A DNA stretch of 64,000 bases from a bacterium (GTDB taxonomy: Bacteria; Pseudomonadota; Alphaproteobacteria; SP197), in assembly GCA_028821455.1 (NCBI GenBank), contig JAPPGE010000068.1, forward strand, positions 20,678-84,677, given 5' to 3'. Both the position numbers and the translations under genes were made by a program. The notes below the pieces were generated by a model. The model made no database searches and was not told where the DNA came from. It worked only from the letters and a program-made list of their open reading frames with translations. Each line of letters opens with the position of its first letter. The first letter of the stretch is position 1. Positions 25,608-35,438 of this stretch are shown piece by piece.

Positions 25608-26092
25608 TTTTGATCGCATGAGAGTTCATGTGCCGAGCCGCAGGTCACGCACGTCGGAACGTCAGGTGCCCGTCGAGGAACGCGTTCGCATCGAAGACGC
25701 GGGGTGCTGCGCCAGGACGAACAGATGTCGTTTGATGCGACGCGTGCCGCACAGACTGTCGTCGCCGGCCATCTCGCTGTTGCGGACTCCGTCAGACGGG
25801 CATCGGGGTGGTCGCGAATGACGCCGGTGGCGTGGACATCGTCGATTGCCCGGCAGGAACAGGGCCAGTGCCGGAATGGCGGAAATCCAAACCACTGGGC
25901 AACCTGAAAGCCCGCGCTGCCGGTCCTGGGCAGCGTCCCTTGCGGAGATCACCAGCCACGTTAGCGACGCCGGTCTCGCAAGAACCGGAGATCCTCTGGG
26001 AATAACGCAACCGCCGGGTGCGGAGGTGATCCGCGCAGGTGGCTGTTGCCACTCACCGATCATACCCTGATAACCTGAAACCGGAGCGATTC
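25608..26092. other. Intergenic region with no recognisable gene
   Basis: About 485 bp. Open frames on both strands give Arg/Pro-rich translations without resemblance to known families. It separates the divergent ATPase from the GMC oxidoreductase. A GGAG at 26083-26086 serves the latter. Confidence 0.5.
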
Positions 26093-27757
26093 ATGCAGGA
26101 AGTCTTCGATTTCATCGTCGTTGGTGCCGGCTCGGCTGGGTGTGTTCTCGCCAACCGGCTGAGCGGGGATGGCCGGACAACGGTCCTGCTGCTCGAGGCG
26201 GGGGGCCGTGACCGGCACCTCTACATGCCGATCCCTGCAGGTTTCATGGACATTCTCAATGCGGAAGGCGTGAGGTGGACCTACTTCAGCGAACCCGAAC
26301 CACAGCTTGGCCACCGCCGCATGTGGCAGCACCGCGGCAAGGTGCTCGGTGGTTCATCGTCAATCAACGCCATGATGTACATCCGCGGCCACGCCCTTGA
26401 CTACGACACCTGGGCCGCCATGGGAGCTTCCGGCTGGGCCTGGCCGGACGTGCTGCCGTACTTCCGCCGCATGGAGACCTACGACAGGGGAGCGGATACC
26501 TACCGGGGCGACAGCGGACCGCTTCGCGTACAGTCAGCAGGCCATGACTCGCCTCTCTTCGAGAGCTTCGTGGAGGCCGGCGTCCAGGCGGGCTACCGGT
26601 TCAACCCGGACGTCAACGGCCGCACTCAGGAAGGATTCGGCCCCTGCGACAGCACGGTCTGGAGGGGCCGCAGGTCAAGCACGGCACGTACGTACCTCAG
26701 TGCTGCGGCCGGCCGGCGTAACCTCGAGGTGAGGACAGACGCCCGGGCTTTCGAGGTGGTGCTCGACGGCCACCAGGCCACGGCCGTGCGGTATCGCGAG
26801 AACGGGCGCGACCGGGAAGTCCGGGCACGGCGCGAGATCGTGCTTGCCTGCGGCGCCATCAACACCCCGCATCTTCTCATGCTGTCGGGCATCGGTCCGG
26901 AGGATGAGCTCTCGCGCCACGGCATCGATGTGGTCGTCAACCAACCAGATGTCGGGGCGAACCTGATGGATCACCTGTGCCTCTACATGCAGTGGCGCTG
27001 CCTCAGGCCGGTGAGTCTGCAACCCCACGCCCGCCTTCCACGGCGCTGGCTGACGGGTGCACGGTGGCTGCTGACACGCACCGGCATCGCCGCCCGCACC
27101 CAGGGTGAGGCGGTGGCCTTCATACGCAGCCGACCCGGGGTTCGACAGCCTGACGTGCAGATCGACTTCATGCCCGCGGCCTTTCTCGAGAACCGGGAGG
27201 TAGCACCCGTTCCCCACGCCTTCTCCGTACACTTCGGTCCCCTCAGACCGACCAGCCGCGGGCGGGTCGCATTGCAATCGTCCGACCCCTTCCAGCCGCC
27301 CCGGATCACCTTCAACTACCTCTCCACCGACGAGGACTGGCGTGACATGCGCCGCGCAGTCGGTCTCGTGCGCGAGGTGTTTCGCCAACCGGTCTTCGAC
27401 GGTTTGCGTGGAGCGGAGCTGTTGCCTGGCGACGACGTAGTGAGCGGGGAGGGTATCGATGCCTTCATACGCGATACCGCCACCACCAACTTTCATGTCT
27501 GCGGCACCTGCCGCATGGGTGAGGACACGGTGCTGGATTCCGAGTGCCGGGTGCGCGGCATCGACCGCCTGCGCGTGGCCGACGCGTCCGTCATGCCGCG
27601 GATCACCAGCGGCAACACCAATGCCCCGACCATCATGATTGCCGAAAAAGTGTCCGACATGATCCGGGGGATCAGCGAGCCTTCGGCTGCCGTCGATATC
27701 CCTGTCGAGAAAGACTGGGAGACGATACAGCGGCCTGGATCACCGGCGCGCTCCTGA
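26093..27757 (+). CDS. GMC-family FAD oxidoreductase (choline dehydrogenase-like)
   Basis: 554 aa from ATG 26093, with GGAG a few bases upstream; the frame extends to 26039 without a site. ADP-binding motif DFIVVGAGSAGCVLANRLSG (5-25). The GMC signatures HRGKVLGGSSSINAMMYIRG and CGAINTPHLLMLSGIGP are present. The catalytic His lies in NFHVCGTCRMG and the paired Asn in SGNTNAPTIMIAEK. Relatives are choline and alcohol dehydrogenases. Choline oxidation to betaine would match the betaine uptake and demethylation genes of this region, but many GMC enzymes of this group act on other alcohols. Complete, cytosolic. Confidence 0.9.
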   Translation: MQEVFDFIVVGAGSAGCVLANRLSGDGRTTVLLLEAGGRDRHLYMPIPAGFMDILNAEGVRWTYFSEPEPQLGHRRMWQHRGKVLGGSSSINAMMYIRGHALDYDTWAAMGASGWAWPDVLPYFRRMETYDRGADTYRGDSGPLRVQSAGHDSPLFESFVEAGVQAGYRFNPDVNGRTQEGFGPCDSTVWRGRRSSTARTYLSAAAGRRNLEVRTDARAFEVVLDGHQATAVRYRENGRDREVRARREIVLACGAINTPHLLMLSGIGPEDELSRHGIDVVVNQPDVGANLMDHLCLYMQWRCLRPVSLQPHARLPRRWLTGARWLLTRTGIAARTQGEAVAFIRSRPGVRQPDVQIDFMPAAFLENREVAPVPHAFSVHFGPLRPTSRGRVALQSSDPFQPPRITFNYLSTDEDWRDMRRAVGLVREVFRQPVFDGLRGAELLPGDDVVSGEGIDAFIRDTATTNFHVCGTCRMGEDTVLDSECRVRGIDRLRVADASVMPRITSGNTNAPTIMIAEKVSDMIRGISEPSAAVDIPVEKDWETIQRPGSPARS

Positions 27758-27802
27758 CCGCTTCACTTGTTGGTCCGGTTGACCGCTGATATAGCAGCGC
27801 CT

Positions 27803-29626
27803 GTGTCGAGATCAGGTCCAAAGACCAGACGCCCTGGCAGCAGGACGGAATCACCGGAACGCGAGGGCAGTCGTGATCTGGGTGAACTGCGGCGCCTTCT
27901 CCCCTACCTTGCTCCCTACAAGGTCCACGTGGCAGGCGCCGTTCTGGCGCTTATCGTCGCAGCGGTGGCCGTGCTGGGTCTTGGTGTCGGGCTGAGAGTC
28001 CTGATCGACCGTGGATTGGCCGAGACCGACACCGACATCCTTGACCAGGCTCTTGTTGTGCTCATGGTCACTGTCGTCATCCTCGCCATCGCCAGCTTTG
28101 CCCGGTCATGGCTGGTCTCCTGGATCGGCGAACGCGTAGTGGCGGATCTGCGCCGGGACGTCTTCGACCGGATGATCGCCATGTCGCCGACCTTCTTCGA
28201 GGTAACCCGTATCGGCGAGGTGCATTCCAGGCTTGTAACGGATACATCCGTCCTGCAGACGGTTGTCGGATCATCGGTGTCCATGGCCCTGCGCAACATC
28301 CTGCTGCTGGCTGGTGGCACGGCCATGCTCGCGGTGACAAGCGCCAGGCTGACAGCAATCGTGATTCTCATGGTGCCGGTGGTGCTGATGCCGGTCCTGT
28401 TGTTTGGCCGTCGCGTGCGCCGCCTGTCACGGCTGTCGCAGGATCATCTTGCCGATGTCGGCCACCGGGTTGATGAATCACTGAGTGCCGTTCCCACCGT
28501 ACAGGCCTTCGTCCGCGAGAACTTCGAGCGCCAGCGTTTCGGCGACACGGCCGAGATGGCGTTCCACACAGCGGTGCGGCGCATCACTGCCCGGAGCTTC
28601 CTGTTCTCAAGTGTCATCCTGTTGCTGTTCGGCGGCATTGCCGGTGTCCTGTGGATGGGCGGCCACGATGTTCTCGCTGGCCGCATCAGCGGCGGAGACC
28701 TGGCGTCATTCGTCTTCTATGCGGTGATCGTGGCCGCCGCCGCGGGCGTGCTGAGCGAAATCTGGGGCGAACTCCAGAGGGCCGCCGGCGCCGCGGAACG
28801 CCTGAGCGAGCTTCTCCTGGCGCGATCGGACATATGCGAATCGGCCAATCCCGTGGCGTTGCCCGAACCGCCACAGGGTATCGTCGGTGTTCAGGATGTC
28901 ATCTTCCGCTACGACACACGCCCCGACGAACCCGCCGTCAACGGCGTCTCGTTCGATGTCGGACGTGGCGAGACCGTGGCCCTGGTCGGGCATTCAGGGT
29001 CAGGAAAAAGCACCCTGTTTCGCCTCCTCCTGCGGTTTCACGACCCACAGGAGGGCGCCATTACCCTGGATGGAGTCGACGTCCGGGAAGCTCCCATCGC
29101 CAGCCTGAGGCAGCGCATTGCCCTTGTGCCCCAGGAGCCGGTGATCTTCGGCGCGTCGATTGCCGAGAACATCCGCTACGGCAGGCCAGGGGCGACGCTG
29201 GACGATGTCCGCGCCGCCGCGCGGAGCGCCTTTGCTGACGGGTTCATCGCCCGCCTTGCGGAAGGCTACGACACCTTTGTTGGCGAACGCGGAACGCGTC
29301 TTTCCATCGGCGAACGTCAACGGATCGCCATTGCCCGGGCGATCCTGAAGGATGCGCCCCTGCTGCTGCTCGACGAGGCGACCAGTGCTCTCGATGCGGA
29401 AAGTGAGCGGGAGGTCCAGAAGGCCCTGAAGACGCTGATGACAGGGAGGACAACCCTGGTCATTGCCCACAGGCTGGCGACGGTCCTCAAGGCCGATCGG
29501 ATCATCGTGCTTCACGAGGGACGGATCGTCGAAAGCGGTCGCCACGAAGACCTCGTGGCGGCCGATGGCCGCTACGCGAGGCTTGCCCAGTTGCAGTTCG
29601 ATGAAACCCTGTCCGGTGCGGAATAG
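27803..29626 (+). CDS. ABC exporter (fused transmembrane and ATP-binding domains, MsbA-like)
   Basis: 607 aa from a GTG at 27803; a TTG at 27767 extends it by 12 residues and neither has a strong ribosome-binding site, so the start is uncertain. A six-helix ABC transmembrane domain (about 50-330) is followed by a nucleotide-binding domain with Walker A GHSGSGKST, signature LSIGERQRIAIARAIL and Walker B LLLLDEATSALD. The half-transporter would dimerise. This subgroup, often annotated as a lipid A/multidrug exporter-like protein, is widespread in Alphaproteobacteria. Substrate unknown. The next gene starts about 20 bases downstream and may be co-transcribed. Confidence 0.88.
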   Translation: MSRSGPKTRRPGSRTESPEREGSRDLGELRRLLPYLAPYKVHVAGAVLALIVAAVAVLGLGVGLRVLIDRGLAETDTDILDQALVVLMVTVVILAIASFARSWLVSWIGERVVADLRRDVFDRMIAMSPTFFEVTRIGEVHSRLVTDTSVLQTVVGSSVSMALRNILLLAGGTAMLAVTSARLTAIVILMVPVVLMPVLLFGRRVRRLSRLSQDHLADVGHRVDESLSAVPTVQAFVRENFERQRFGDTAEMAFHTAVRRITARSFLFSSVILLLFGGIAGVLWMGGHDVLAGRISGGDLASFVFYAVIVAAAAGVLSEIWGELQRAAGAAERLSELLLARSDICESANPVALPEPPQGIVGVQDVIFRYDTRPDEPAVNGVSFDVGRGETVALVGHSGSGKSTLFRLLLRFHDPQEGAITLDGVDVREAPIASLRQRIALVPQEPVIFGASIAENIRYGRPGATLDDVRAAARSAFADGFIARLAEGYDTFVGERGTRLSIGERQRIAIARAILKDAPLLLLDEATSALDAESEREVQKALKTLMTGRTTLVIAHRLATVLKADRIIVLHEGRIVESGRHEDLVAADGRYARLAQLQFDETLSGAE

Positions 29627-29649
29627 CGCGTTATGTGGAGGATTTCCCC

Positions 29650-30633
29650 GTGTTGAGGACACGCTTTACCGAACTCTTCGGTTCCAGACATCCCCTGTGC
29701 TGCGGGGGCATGACCCATGTCGGCCGCGCGCCCTTTGTCGCCGCGGTATGCGAAGCCGGGGTCCTGGGGTTCCTGACCGCGCTCACCCAGCCCGATCCGG
29801 AAGAGCTGCAACGGGAAATCGGCCGTCTGCGCGACGCCACCGACCAGCCATTCGGTGTCAACCTCACCATCCTGCCGACGCTGAAGCCAGTGCCTTACGA
29901 GGAGTATCTCGATGCGGCCCTTGAGGCCGGTGTCACGATCATCGAGACCGCGGGCAACAACCCCGAGCGCTTCGTGCCAAGGATCAGGGCTGCGGGGGCG
30001 CGTCTCATCCACAAGTGCACGTCACTGCGCCATTCCATCAAGGCCCAGAAGATCGGCTGCGACGCAATCGCCATCGACGGTTTCGAGTGTGCCGGACATC
30101 CGGGCGAGGATGACGTGCCCGGACTCGTACTGATCCCGGTGGTGGTCGACAGGGTCTCCATTCCGGTCATCGCGTCTGGCGGATTCGCCGATGGCCGCGG
30201 GTTGGTGGCGGCGCTGGCGCTGGGCGCGGAGGGCATCAACATGGGCACCCGCTTCATGGTCACCCGGGAAGCCGCCATTCACGACCGGGTCAAGGAAGCC
30301 GCGGTTCAGGCCACGGAACGCGACACCCAGCTCATTCTGCGCAGTTTCAACAACACCGCCCGCTTTTTCCGCAACTCCGTCACGCAACGGGTGGCGGAAC
30401 TCGAGGCGAGACCGGGCGGTGTGACCATCAACGAACTGGCGCCGCTCATCGCCGGCGCGGAAGGGCGCAGGCTCTTCGATGAAGGCGATCTCGAGTCCGG
30501 CATCTGGTCCGCCGGTCAGGTCCTGGGACTGATCAACGACATCCCTCCGATGAGGGAACTTGTCGAGCGGATCATGGCCGACGCCACGGCCATCATGGAG
30601 CAGCGCCTGGCGTCGATGCACGTTACCGCATGA
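29650..30633 (+). CDS. Nitronate monooxygenase-family flavoprotein
   Basis: 327 aa from the GTG at 29650, chosen for the TGGAGGA box eight bases upstream. It is an FMN-binding TIM barrel: LCCGGMTHVGRAPFVAAVCEAG at the start, GCDAIAIDGFECAGHPG, then PVIASGGFADGRGLVAALALGAEGINMGTRF, the phosphate-binding signature of the 2-nitropropane dioxygenase/NMO family. Many members are NAD(P)H:quinone reductases or enoyl reductases rather than nitronate oxidisers. It overlaps the 3' end of the convergent SDR gene by 11 bp. Neighbouring SDR and enoyl-CoA hydratase genes hint at acyl metabolism. Confidence 0.87.
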   Translation: MLRTRFTELFGSRHPLCCGGMTHVGRAPFVAAVCEAGVLGFLTALTQPDPEELQREIGRLRDATDQPFGVNLTILPTLKPVPYEEYLDAALEAGVTIIETAGNNPERFVPRIRAAGARLIHKCTSLRHSIKAQKIGCDAIAIDGFECAGHPGEDDVPGLVLIPVVVDRVSIPVIASGGFADGRGLVAALALGAEGINMGTRFMVTREAAIHDRVKEAAVQATERDTQLILRSFNNTARFFRNSVTQRVAELEARPGGVTINELAPLIAGAEGRRLFDEGDLESGIWSAGQVLGLINDIPPMRELVERIMADATAIMEQRLASMHVTA

Positions 30634-31348
30634 TTTGGCCGCCATTGACGTCCACGGTCGCACCGGTGATGAAGTCCGCCTCGTCCGCCACAAGGAAGAG
30701 AACACAGCGCGCCACATCCTCGACTCGTCCGAGGCGTCCTGCCGGAATGTGATTGCGGACGAGATCGTCGAGCCATTCCTGCGGCGCGACACGCACCATG
30801 TCCGTGTCGATGTATCCGGGCGCCACGGCGTTGACGGTAACCCCCCGGGCGATACTCTCTTTCGCCAGCGCCTTGGTGAAGGAGATGATGGCGCCCTTGG
30901 CGGCACCGTAGGCGGTTTCGCCATAGTTCGGGGCAAATGCCGACAGTGAGGCGATGTTGACGATACGCCCGAAACCGGCCTTGCGCATGGGCGCGATGAC
31001 CTGGTGGGTGACATTGAAGTAGCCGTTGAGATTGGTGTCGATCACCTGCCGCCAGACGTCATCGCCCATCTTGTGCATGAAGCGGTCCGGTGAGATGCCG
31101 GCGTTGTTGACCAGGATGTCGATGGCGCCGTGATCGGCAACCACCCGTTCAACCCCTTCTCTCGAAGCCTGATAGTCGGCGACATTCCACTTGTAGGCGG
31201 GGATGGCGTGTTCTTCTGTCAGGCTGCGGGCGGCATCGTCGTTTGCCCGGTAGTTGGCCGCCACCCGGTAGCCGGCGGCGGCAAGCGCGCGTGCGATACC
31301 CCGGCCGATACCTCGTGACGCTCCGGTCACAAGCGCCAGTCTTGTCAT
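30623..31348 (-). CDS. Short-chain dehydrogenase, acetoacetyl-CoA/3-oxoacyl reductase-like
   Basis: 241 aa from ATG 31348 (MTRLALVTGASRGIG); AGGGA lies about ten bases upstream. NAD(P)-binding TGASRGIG, NNAG in LVNNAGISPD, catalytic Ser (NIASL) and YGAAK are all present, and the ending GATVDVNGGQ is that of FabG/PhaB. FNVTHQVIAPMRKAGFGRIVNIAS fits acetoacetyl-CoA reductase, as used for poly-3-hydroxybutyrate, but no PHB synthase or thiolase is nearby. It is divergent from the enoyl-CoA hydratase and converges with the NMO-like gene. Confidence 0.87.
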   Translation of the reverse strand: MTRLALVTGASRGIGRGIARALAAAGYRVAANYRANDDAARSLTEEHAIPAYKWNVADYQASREGVERVVADHGAIDILVNNAGISPDRFMHKMGDDVWRQVIDTNLNGYFNVTHQVIAPMRKAGFGRIVNIASLSAFAPNYGETAYGAAKGAIISFTKALAKESIARGVTVNAVAPGYIDTDMVRVAPQEWLDDLVRNHIPAGRLGRVEDVARCVLFLVADEADFITGATVDVNGGQIMR

Positions 31349-31423
31349 GGCGATCCATTCCCTGCTCATGTGGCACAATCACTGGAACATCATTGTCGCC
31401 GAATTGTCCCGAGGGAGAAACAC

Positions 31424-32194
31424 GTGAGCCGCGTCATCGATCTTCAGCGTCAGGCACGCGGCCGCATCGAGGTGGTCCTCGACCGGCCGGACAAGCTGAA
31501 CGCTCTCTCACTCGTGCTTCTCGGAGAACTGACCGAAGTTCTGAACAGCCTGGATGGCGAAGGCGAACTGCGCTGCGTGGTGCTCTCCGGCGCCGGCCGT
31601 GCGTTCTCCGCTGGCGCCGATCTGGCGGATCTCCGCCGACTGGACCCGTCCAACGCGGAACGGTTCATCCGCTGCCTGCACGCCGCCTGCCAGGCGGTGA
31701 GGGACTGTCCGGTGCCGGTGATTGCGAGGATCGACGGTCCGTGTCTGGGTGGCGCCCTGGAACTTGCCGCGAGTTGTGACATGCGTGCCGCATCCGAACG
31801 CTCGACCTTTGCCATGCCGGAGGTGAGGCTCGGCATTCCCTCGGTGATCGAGGCCGCCCTGTTGCCGCGTCTGATGGGCTGGGGACGAGCCGCGGAGTTG
31901 CTCTTCACCGGTCGTACGCTGACCGCGAGCGAGGCACTCGCCGCCGGTCTGGTGGAGGCCGTGGCCGAGGATCCGGCGGATATCGTGGAGAACTGGGCGG
32001 GCGACATTCTCGATGCCGGGCCATGCGCCATCCGGGCCCAGAAGAATCTGATGCGGGTCTGGGAGCGTTTCCACGTGGACGACGCCATCGAGGCCGGCGT
32101 CGAGGCCTTCTGCAGGAGCTGGGAGAGTGACGAAGCACCCCGGAGAATAGCAGGTATCGTCGCCGGGCGGCCCGCTACCGGTCGGTCAGCTTGA
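31424..32194 (+). CDS. Enoyl-CoA hydratase/isomerase family protein
   Basis: 256 aa from GTG 31424 with GAGGGAG six bases upstream; the frame is open to 31370. Crotonase fold: VVLDRPDKLNALS, oxyanion-hole segments AGRAFSAGADL and GPCLGGALELAASCDMRAAS, and FAMPEVRLGIPSV. The glutamate pair expected for hydratase activity is only partly visible, so isomerase or another crotonase reaction is possible. It overlaps the 3' end of the convergent OmpA-like gene by 20 bp. Confidence 0.87.
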   Translation: MSRVIDLQRQARGRIEVVLDRPDKLNALSLVLLGELTEVLNSLDGEGELRCVVLSGAGRAFSAGADLADLRRLDPSNAERFIRCLHAACQAVRDCPVPVIARIDGPCLGGALELAASCDMRAASERSTFAMPEVRLGIPSVIEAALLPRLMGWGRAAELLFTGRTLTASEALAAGLVEAVAEDPADIVENWAGDILDAGPCAIRAQKNLMRVWERFHVDDAIEAGVEAFCRSWESDEAPRRIAGIVAGRPATGRSA

Positions 32195-34145
32195 ACTCGA
32201 TTCGGCGGTTGCGCTGCATGGTGTCGGCATCCTCACCGTCGGCAAGGGGCTGGAATTCGCCGAGACCGGCGGCCATCAGGCGGTGTTCGGGCACGCCCAG
32301 GGAGACCAGGAAACGGACGACGGAGGTGGCGCGGCCCGTCGACAGTTCCCAGTTGCTCGGGAATTGGGGCGTCTGGATCGGGATCGAGTCAGTGTGACCG
32401 TCCACCCTCAGGATCCAGTCTACATCATCGGGAATCTCCGAGACAAGTTCCTGGATGAGATTCGCGATCTCGCGCAGGTTCTCCTGGCCCGCTCCGGAGA
32501 TCTCCGCGCTGCCGCTGGAAAAGAGGATTCCCGACTGGATTATGAAGCGGTCACCCTCGACCTTCACGCCCTGCCGGTTGCCGAGGTGGTCGTGCAGGCG
32601 GGCAAGGAAGTCGCTGCGGTAACGGCTGAGATCCTGGACCCGTTCGGCCAGCGCGGCATTGAGCCTCTCGCCCAGCGACGTGATCTGCACCAGGTCCTGG
32701 GCAGCCCTGACTTCCGCTGCCTCGAGGGCGCTGTTGAGCGAGGCCAGATGGTCTCGCAGGTCGGCGATCTGCTGTGCCTGCGAACCACCCAGTTCCACGG
32801 CCAGGTCCAGTTCGCCTTCGACGATGCCGAGGCGATACGTGAGTTCATCAATCTGCCGGTTACGGTCGGTCACCTCCCGTTGGGCGAGAAGCGTGCGTTC
32901 CTGTTCAGAGGAAAGCTCGGATTCCAACTCCCGCGTGCGGTCGCGCGCGGAAGACAGTGAGGCTACGAGCTGGTCGATTCTCGTCCCCGCATCGCTGAGT
33001 TCCTGTTCCCTTGTCGCGAGCGCCTCGCCAGTCCGCTCCTCCGCCTCGCGGGACTGGTGGAGCAGGAGTGCAAGGCGTTCGAGTTCACTGCGTTCCGACG
33101 CGAGGGTCTGCGCGAGTTCCTCCTCTCTGCCGTGTGCCTCCTGGAGACTGGCATGCGTGCGGCCGAGTTCCGTCTCCCGTTCAGCAAGCATGGTCCGCGT
33201 CTCGCCAAGCTCGCTCTCCCGCTCGGCGAGGATGGCCAGCGTCTGACGAAGCGCAGTCTCCCGTTCGGCAAGGGTCGCCAGTGTCTCGCCAAGTTCGTCT
33301 TCCCGTTCGGCGAGATTGGCCAGTATTTGTGCAAGCGCAGATTCCCGCTCTGAGAGGGTGAACTGCGTCTGTCCAAGTTCGCTCTCGCGTTCGGCGAGCG
33401 TCGCCTGCACCTGGCCAAGCTCGGTTTCCCGTTCGGCAAGAGTGGCTTGTGTTTCGCTGAGTTCAACGTCCCGTTCGGCAAGTGCGTTTTGTATGAGCAA
33501 GAGTTCAGCTGCCCGGGTGGCCAGACGGTGCTCGAGTTCCGCTTCAAGGGCCCGCGCCTCTTCCAGAACCAACAGCATGCGTGCGACGTCGCCCTCGAGA
33601 TTGCGCCGCACCTGCTGCAGGGCATCGATGTCTCTCTGCAGGCTGGCCAGTTCAGCCGATCTGCGCGCCAGGGCGTCCTTGCTGGCGGCCGCATCGTCTC
33701 GTGTGCTGTCGAGATCCTCTTCCAGCAGTTGGAGGCGTGCCCGCGCGTCGTCGAGCTCGCGTTCGCTGGAGAGCACCCTTGCCTCGAAAGCCGAACGTTC
33801 CGCTTCCAGGGTGTCGCGTTCCTGCGACAGAAGGGCGAGCGACCGGTTCGCGTGGTCCCTTGCCGCCGCTGACTGCTGAAGTTCTGCCGAGAGCTGTGTC
33901 AGCTGTTCGCGGATCAAGGCATTGTTGCTGCGTTCCAGGGACAGCATGCCTGTGAGTTCCTTGATCTGAGCCTGCAGCCGGCTCATGACCTGGTCCTGGC
34001 CGGTCAGGGCGGCTCCCTGGAAGAGCTGTGCAATCATGAAAACCGACAGGGCGAAAATCAGCACCATCAACAACGCTGACAGTGCATCGACAAAGCCGGC
34101 CCAGGTCTCGCCACCCGATTGTGCACGGCGGCCGCGAAAGGCCAT
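32175..34145 (-). CDS. OmpA/MotB-like protein with long repetitive coiled coil
   Basis: 656 aa. One transmembrane helix near the N-terminus (about 19-45) is followed by a very long, Glu/Leu-rich coiled coil (about 50-500) and a C-terminal OmpA/MotB peptidoglycan-binding domain (about 515-655; LFSSGSAEIS, VDGHTDSIPI, LSTGRATSVVRFL, RNRRIEFKL). Residues 220-331 consist of eight back-to-back 14-residue units of the form ATLAERETELGQTQ. The partner MotA/ExbB-like gene lies directly upstream, ending a few bases before this start. The pair resembles stator units that use ion flow to act on, or anchor in, the cell wall, with an unusually long arm across the periplasm. The role is not established. 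Confidence 0.85.
   Translation of the reverse strand: MAFRGRRAQSGGETWAGFVDALSALLMVLIFALSVFMIAQLFQGAALTGQDQVMSRLQAQIKELTGMLSLERSNNALIREQLTQLSAELQQSAAARDHANRSLALLSQERDTLEAERSAFEARVLSSERELDDARARLQLLEEDLDSTRDDAAASKDALARRSAELASLQRDIDALQQVRRNLEGDVARMLLVLEEARALEAELEHRLATRAAELLLIQNALAERDVELSETQATLAERETELGQVQATLAERESELGQTQFTLSERESALAQILANLAEREDELGETLATLAERETALRQTLAILAERESELGETRTMLAERETELGRTHASLQEAHGREEELAQTLASERSELERLALLLHQSREAEERTGEALATREQELSDAGTRIDQLVASLSSARDRTRELESELSSEQERTLLAQREVTDRNRQIDELTYRLGIVEGELDLAVELGGSQAQQIADLRDHLASLNSALEAAEVRAAQDLVQITSLGERLNAALAERVQDLSRYRSDFLARLHDHLGNRQGVKVEGDRFIIQSGILFSSGSAEISGAGQENLREIANLIQELVSEIPDDVDWILRVDGHTDSIPIQTPQFPSNWELSTGRATSVVRFLVSLGVPEHRLMAAGLGEFQPLADGEDADTMQRNRRIEFKLTDR
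33153..33488 (-). repeat. Eight tandem 42-bp coding repeats (14-residue coiled-coil units)
   Basis: Within the OmpA-like gene, codons 220-331 form eight consecutive 14-residue units (consensus x-x-L-A-E-R-E-S/T-E-L-G-x-T-x). Units keep their length exactly, two heptads each, while bases vary. This suggests expansion by slippage or recombination followed by divergence. Confidence 0.8.
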
Positions 34146-34149
34146 GGAC

Positions 34150-35301
34150 CTAGGCGCCTCCGTCGCCGGGGCGTGCCGCCGCGATGGTGCGTGCCAGCAA
34201 CCTGATTTCCGCCCGCACGTCGTCGGCGATGGCGCTCCGTCCCGAAGCGGTCTCCTCGACCAGTCGGTTTATCGCATCGTCGAGATTGCGAAGATGGGTC
34301 CGGCTGGCTTCGTCGAAGGCGGTGCTCTTCTGGGTCTCGATCAGGTGCTGGATGACCACCTTGAGATCCGCCAGGCTCTCGATCAGCGTGCCGAGCTGTC
34401 TCTGTTCGGCACCGATGCGGTCGACCATGGAGAGGAGCCTGTCCGCGAGTGTGGAAATCTTCTCGTCGATCTGCCGGTGGTTCACGAAGTTCCTGTCGAG
34501 GACGGCGTTGAGGCGGTCAAGGCTCTCGGCGGTCTGCTCGAGGAGGGCACTGACGTAGGCCGGAGCATCCCCGCCCTCCGGCGTGTCACCGTCGCCGCGT
34601 CCCGAGTGGAGCCTTGTCACCGATGACAGCCATTCTTCCAGCTCGTTGTAGAACCGGTTGAGGGCCTGACCGGACTGCAGGTCGAGAAAGCCGAGGATCA
34701 GGGATCCGGCAAGCCCGAAGAGTGACGAACTGAAGGCAGTTCCCATGCCGGAGAGCGGCGATGCCATGCCTTCCTTGAGATTCTCGAAGAGGCCGACAAT
34801 GTCCTGTCCCGGGTCGAGATTGAGGGTGTTCAGTGTCGCACTGACCCCGCCGATGGTCTTGATGAGCCCCCAGAACGTCCCGAGCAGTCCCAGAAAGATG
34901 AGGAGGCCGATGAGGTAACGCGAAATCTCGCGGGATTCGTCGAGCCTGGCGCCGATGCTGTCGAGGATCGAACGCGTCGACGTCGGGGAGAGGCTGAACT
35001 GCGCACCGGACGAACGACGCTTTCCGAGCATGGCGGCCATCGGCGCCAGCAGCCGGGGGGTTGTCTGGAGGCGGAGTTGTGGTCTGCGAAAGCTGTCGAT
35101 CCAGGCGACTTCCCGGTAAAGCATCTGGGGTTGCCGGAAGATGTAGAGGATGCCGAACAGGAGGACGCCCAGAATCAATCCGTTGAGCAGGGGGTTCGCC
35201 TGGAAGGCGACCATCAGCGTCACCGACAGGAAGGCCGTGATGACCAGCACCACGAGAAGGAACACAGCCATCCTGATGATGTAGCGGTTCGGGCGCGTCA
35301 T
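34150..35301 (-). CDS. MotA/TolQ/ExbB-family proton channel protein
   Basis: 383 aa from ATG 35301 (GGAG eight bases upstream); the frame is open to a GTG at 35313. Two N-terminal membrane segments (about 8-30 and 35-55) are followed by a cytosolic loop. Two more helices form the conserved channel part: RYLIGLLIFLGLLGTFWGLIKTIGGV and PLSGMGTAFSSSLFGLAGSLILGFLDL. The C-terminal 130 residues are helical and likely cytoplasmic. It would assemble with the OmpA/MotB-like product of the next gene. The pair is not next to flagellar genes, so it is probably not the flagellar stator. Neighbouring IMPase-like and efp genes form a block seen in many Alphaproteobacteria. Confidence 0.87.
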   Translation of the reverse strand: MTRPNRYIIRMAVFLLVVLVITAFLSVTLMVAFQANPLLNGLILGVLLFGILYIFRQPQMLYREVAWIDSFRRPQLRLQTTPRLLAPMAAMLGKRRSSGAQFSLSPTSTRSILDSIGARLDESREISRYLIGLLIFLGLLGTFWGLIKTIGGVSATLNTLNLDPGQDIVGLFENLKEGMASPLSGMGTAFSSSLFGLAGSLILGFLDLQSGQALNRFYNELEEWLSSVTRLHSGRGDGDTPEGGDAPAYVSALLEQTAESLDRLNAVLDRNFVNHRQIDEKISTLADRLLSMVDRIGAEQRQLGTLIESLADLKVVIQHLIETQKSTAFDEASRTHLRNLDDAINRLVEETASGRSAIADDVRAEIRLLARTIAAARPGDGGA

Positions 35302-35438
35302 GCGATGCTCCACATCAACCCGACATGCTCCGGGTCACCGGTTCGTCCCACAATGATGTCACCGGCAGCCCTCGTGGATGTGGTTACCATGTCCTTGAGT
35401 GTGTCGTCCATTGGTCACCGCGAGGTGGCGGCATTGTG

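Noticed and set aside
32175..35301. ZorAB of a Zorya anti-phage system
   Set aside because: Zorya needs ZorC with ZorD or ZorE helicase/nuclease genes nearby and ZorA with a long tail. Here the long coiled coil is in the OmpA-like protein, neighbours are efp and IMPase-like, and no Zorya effector is present.
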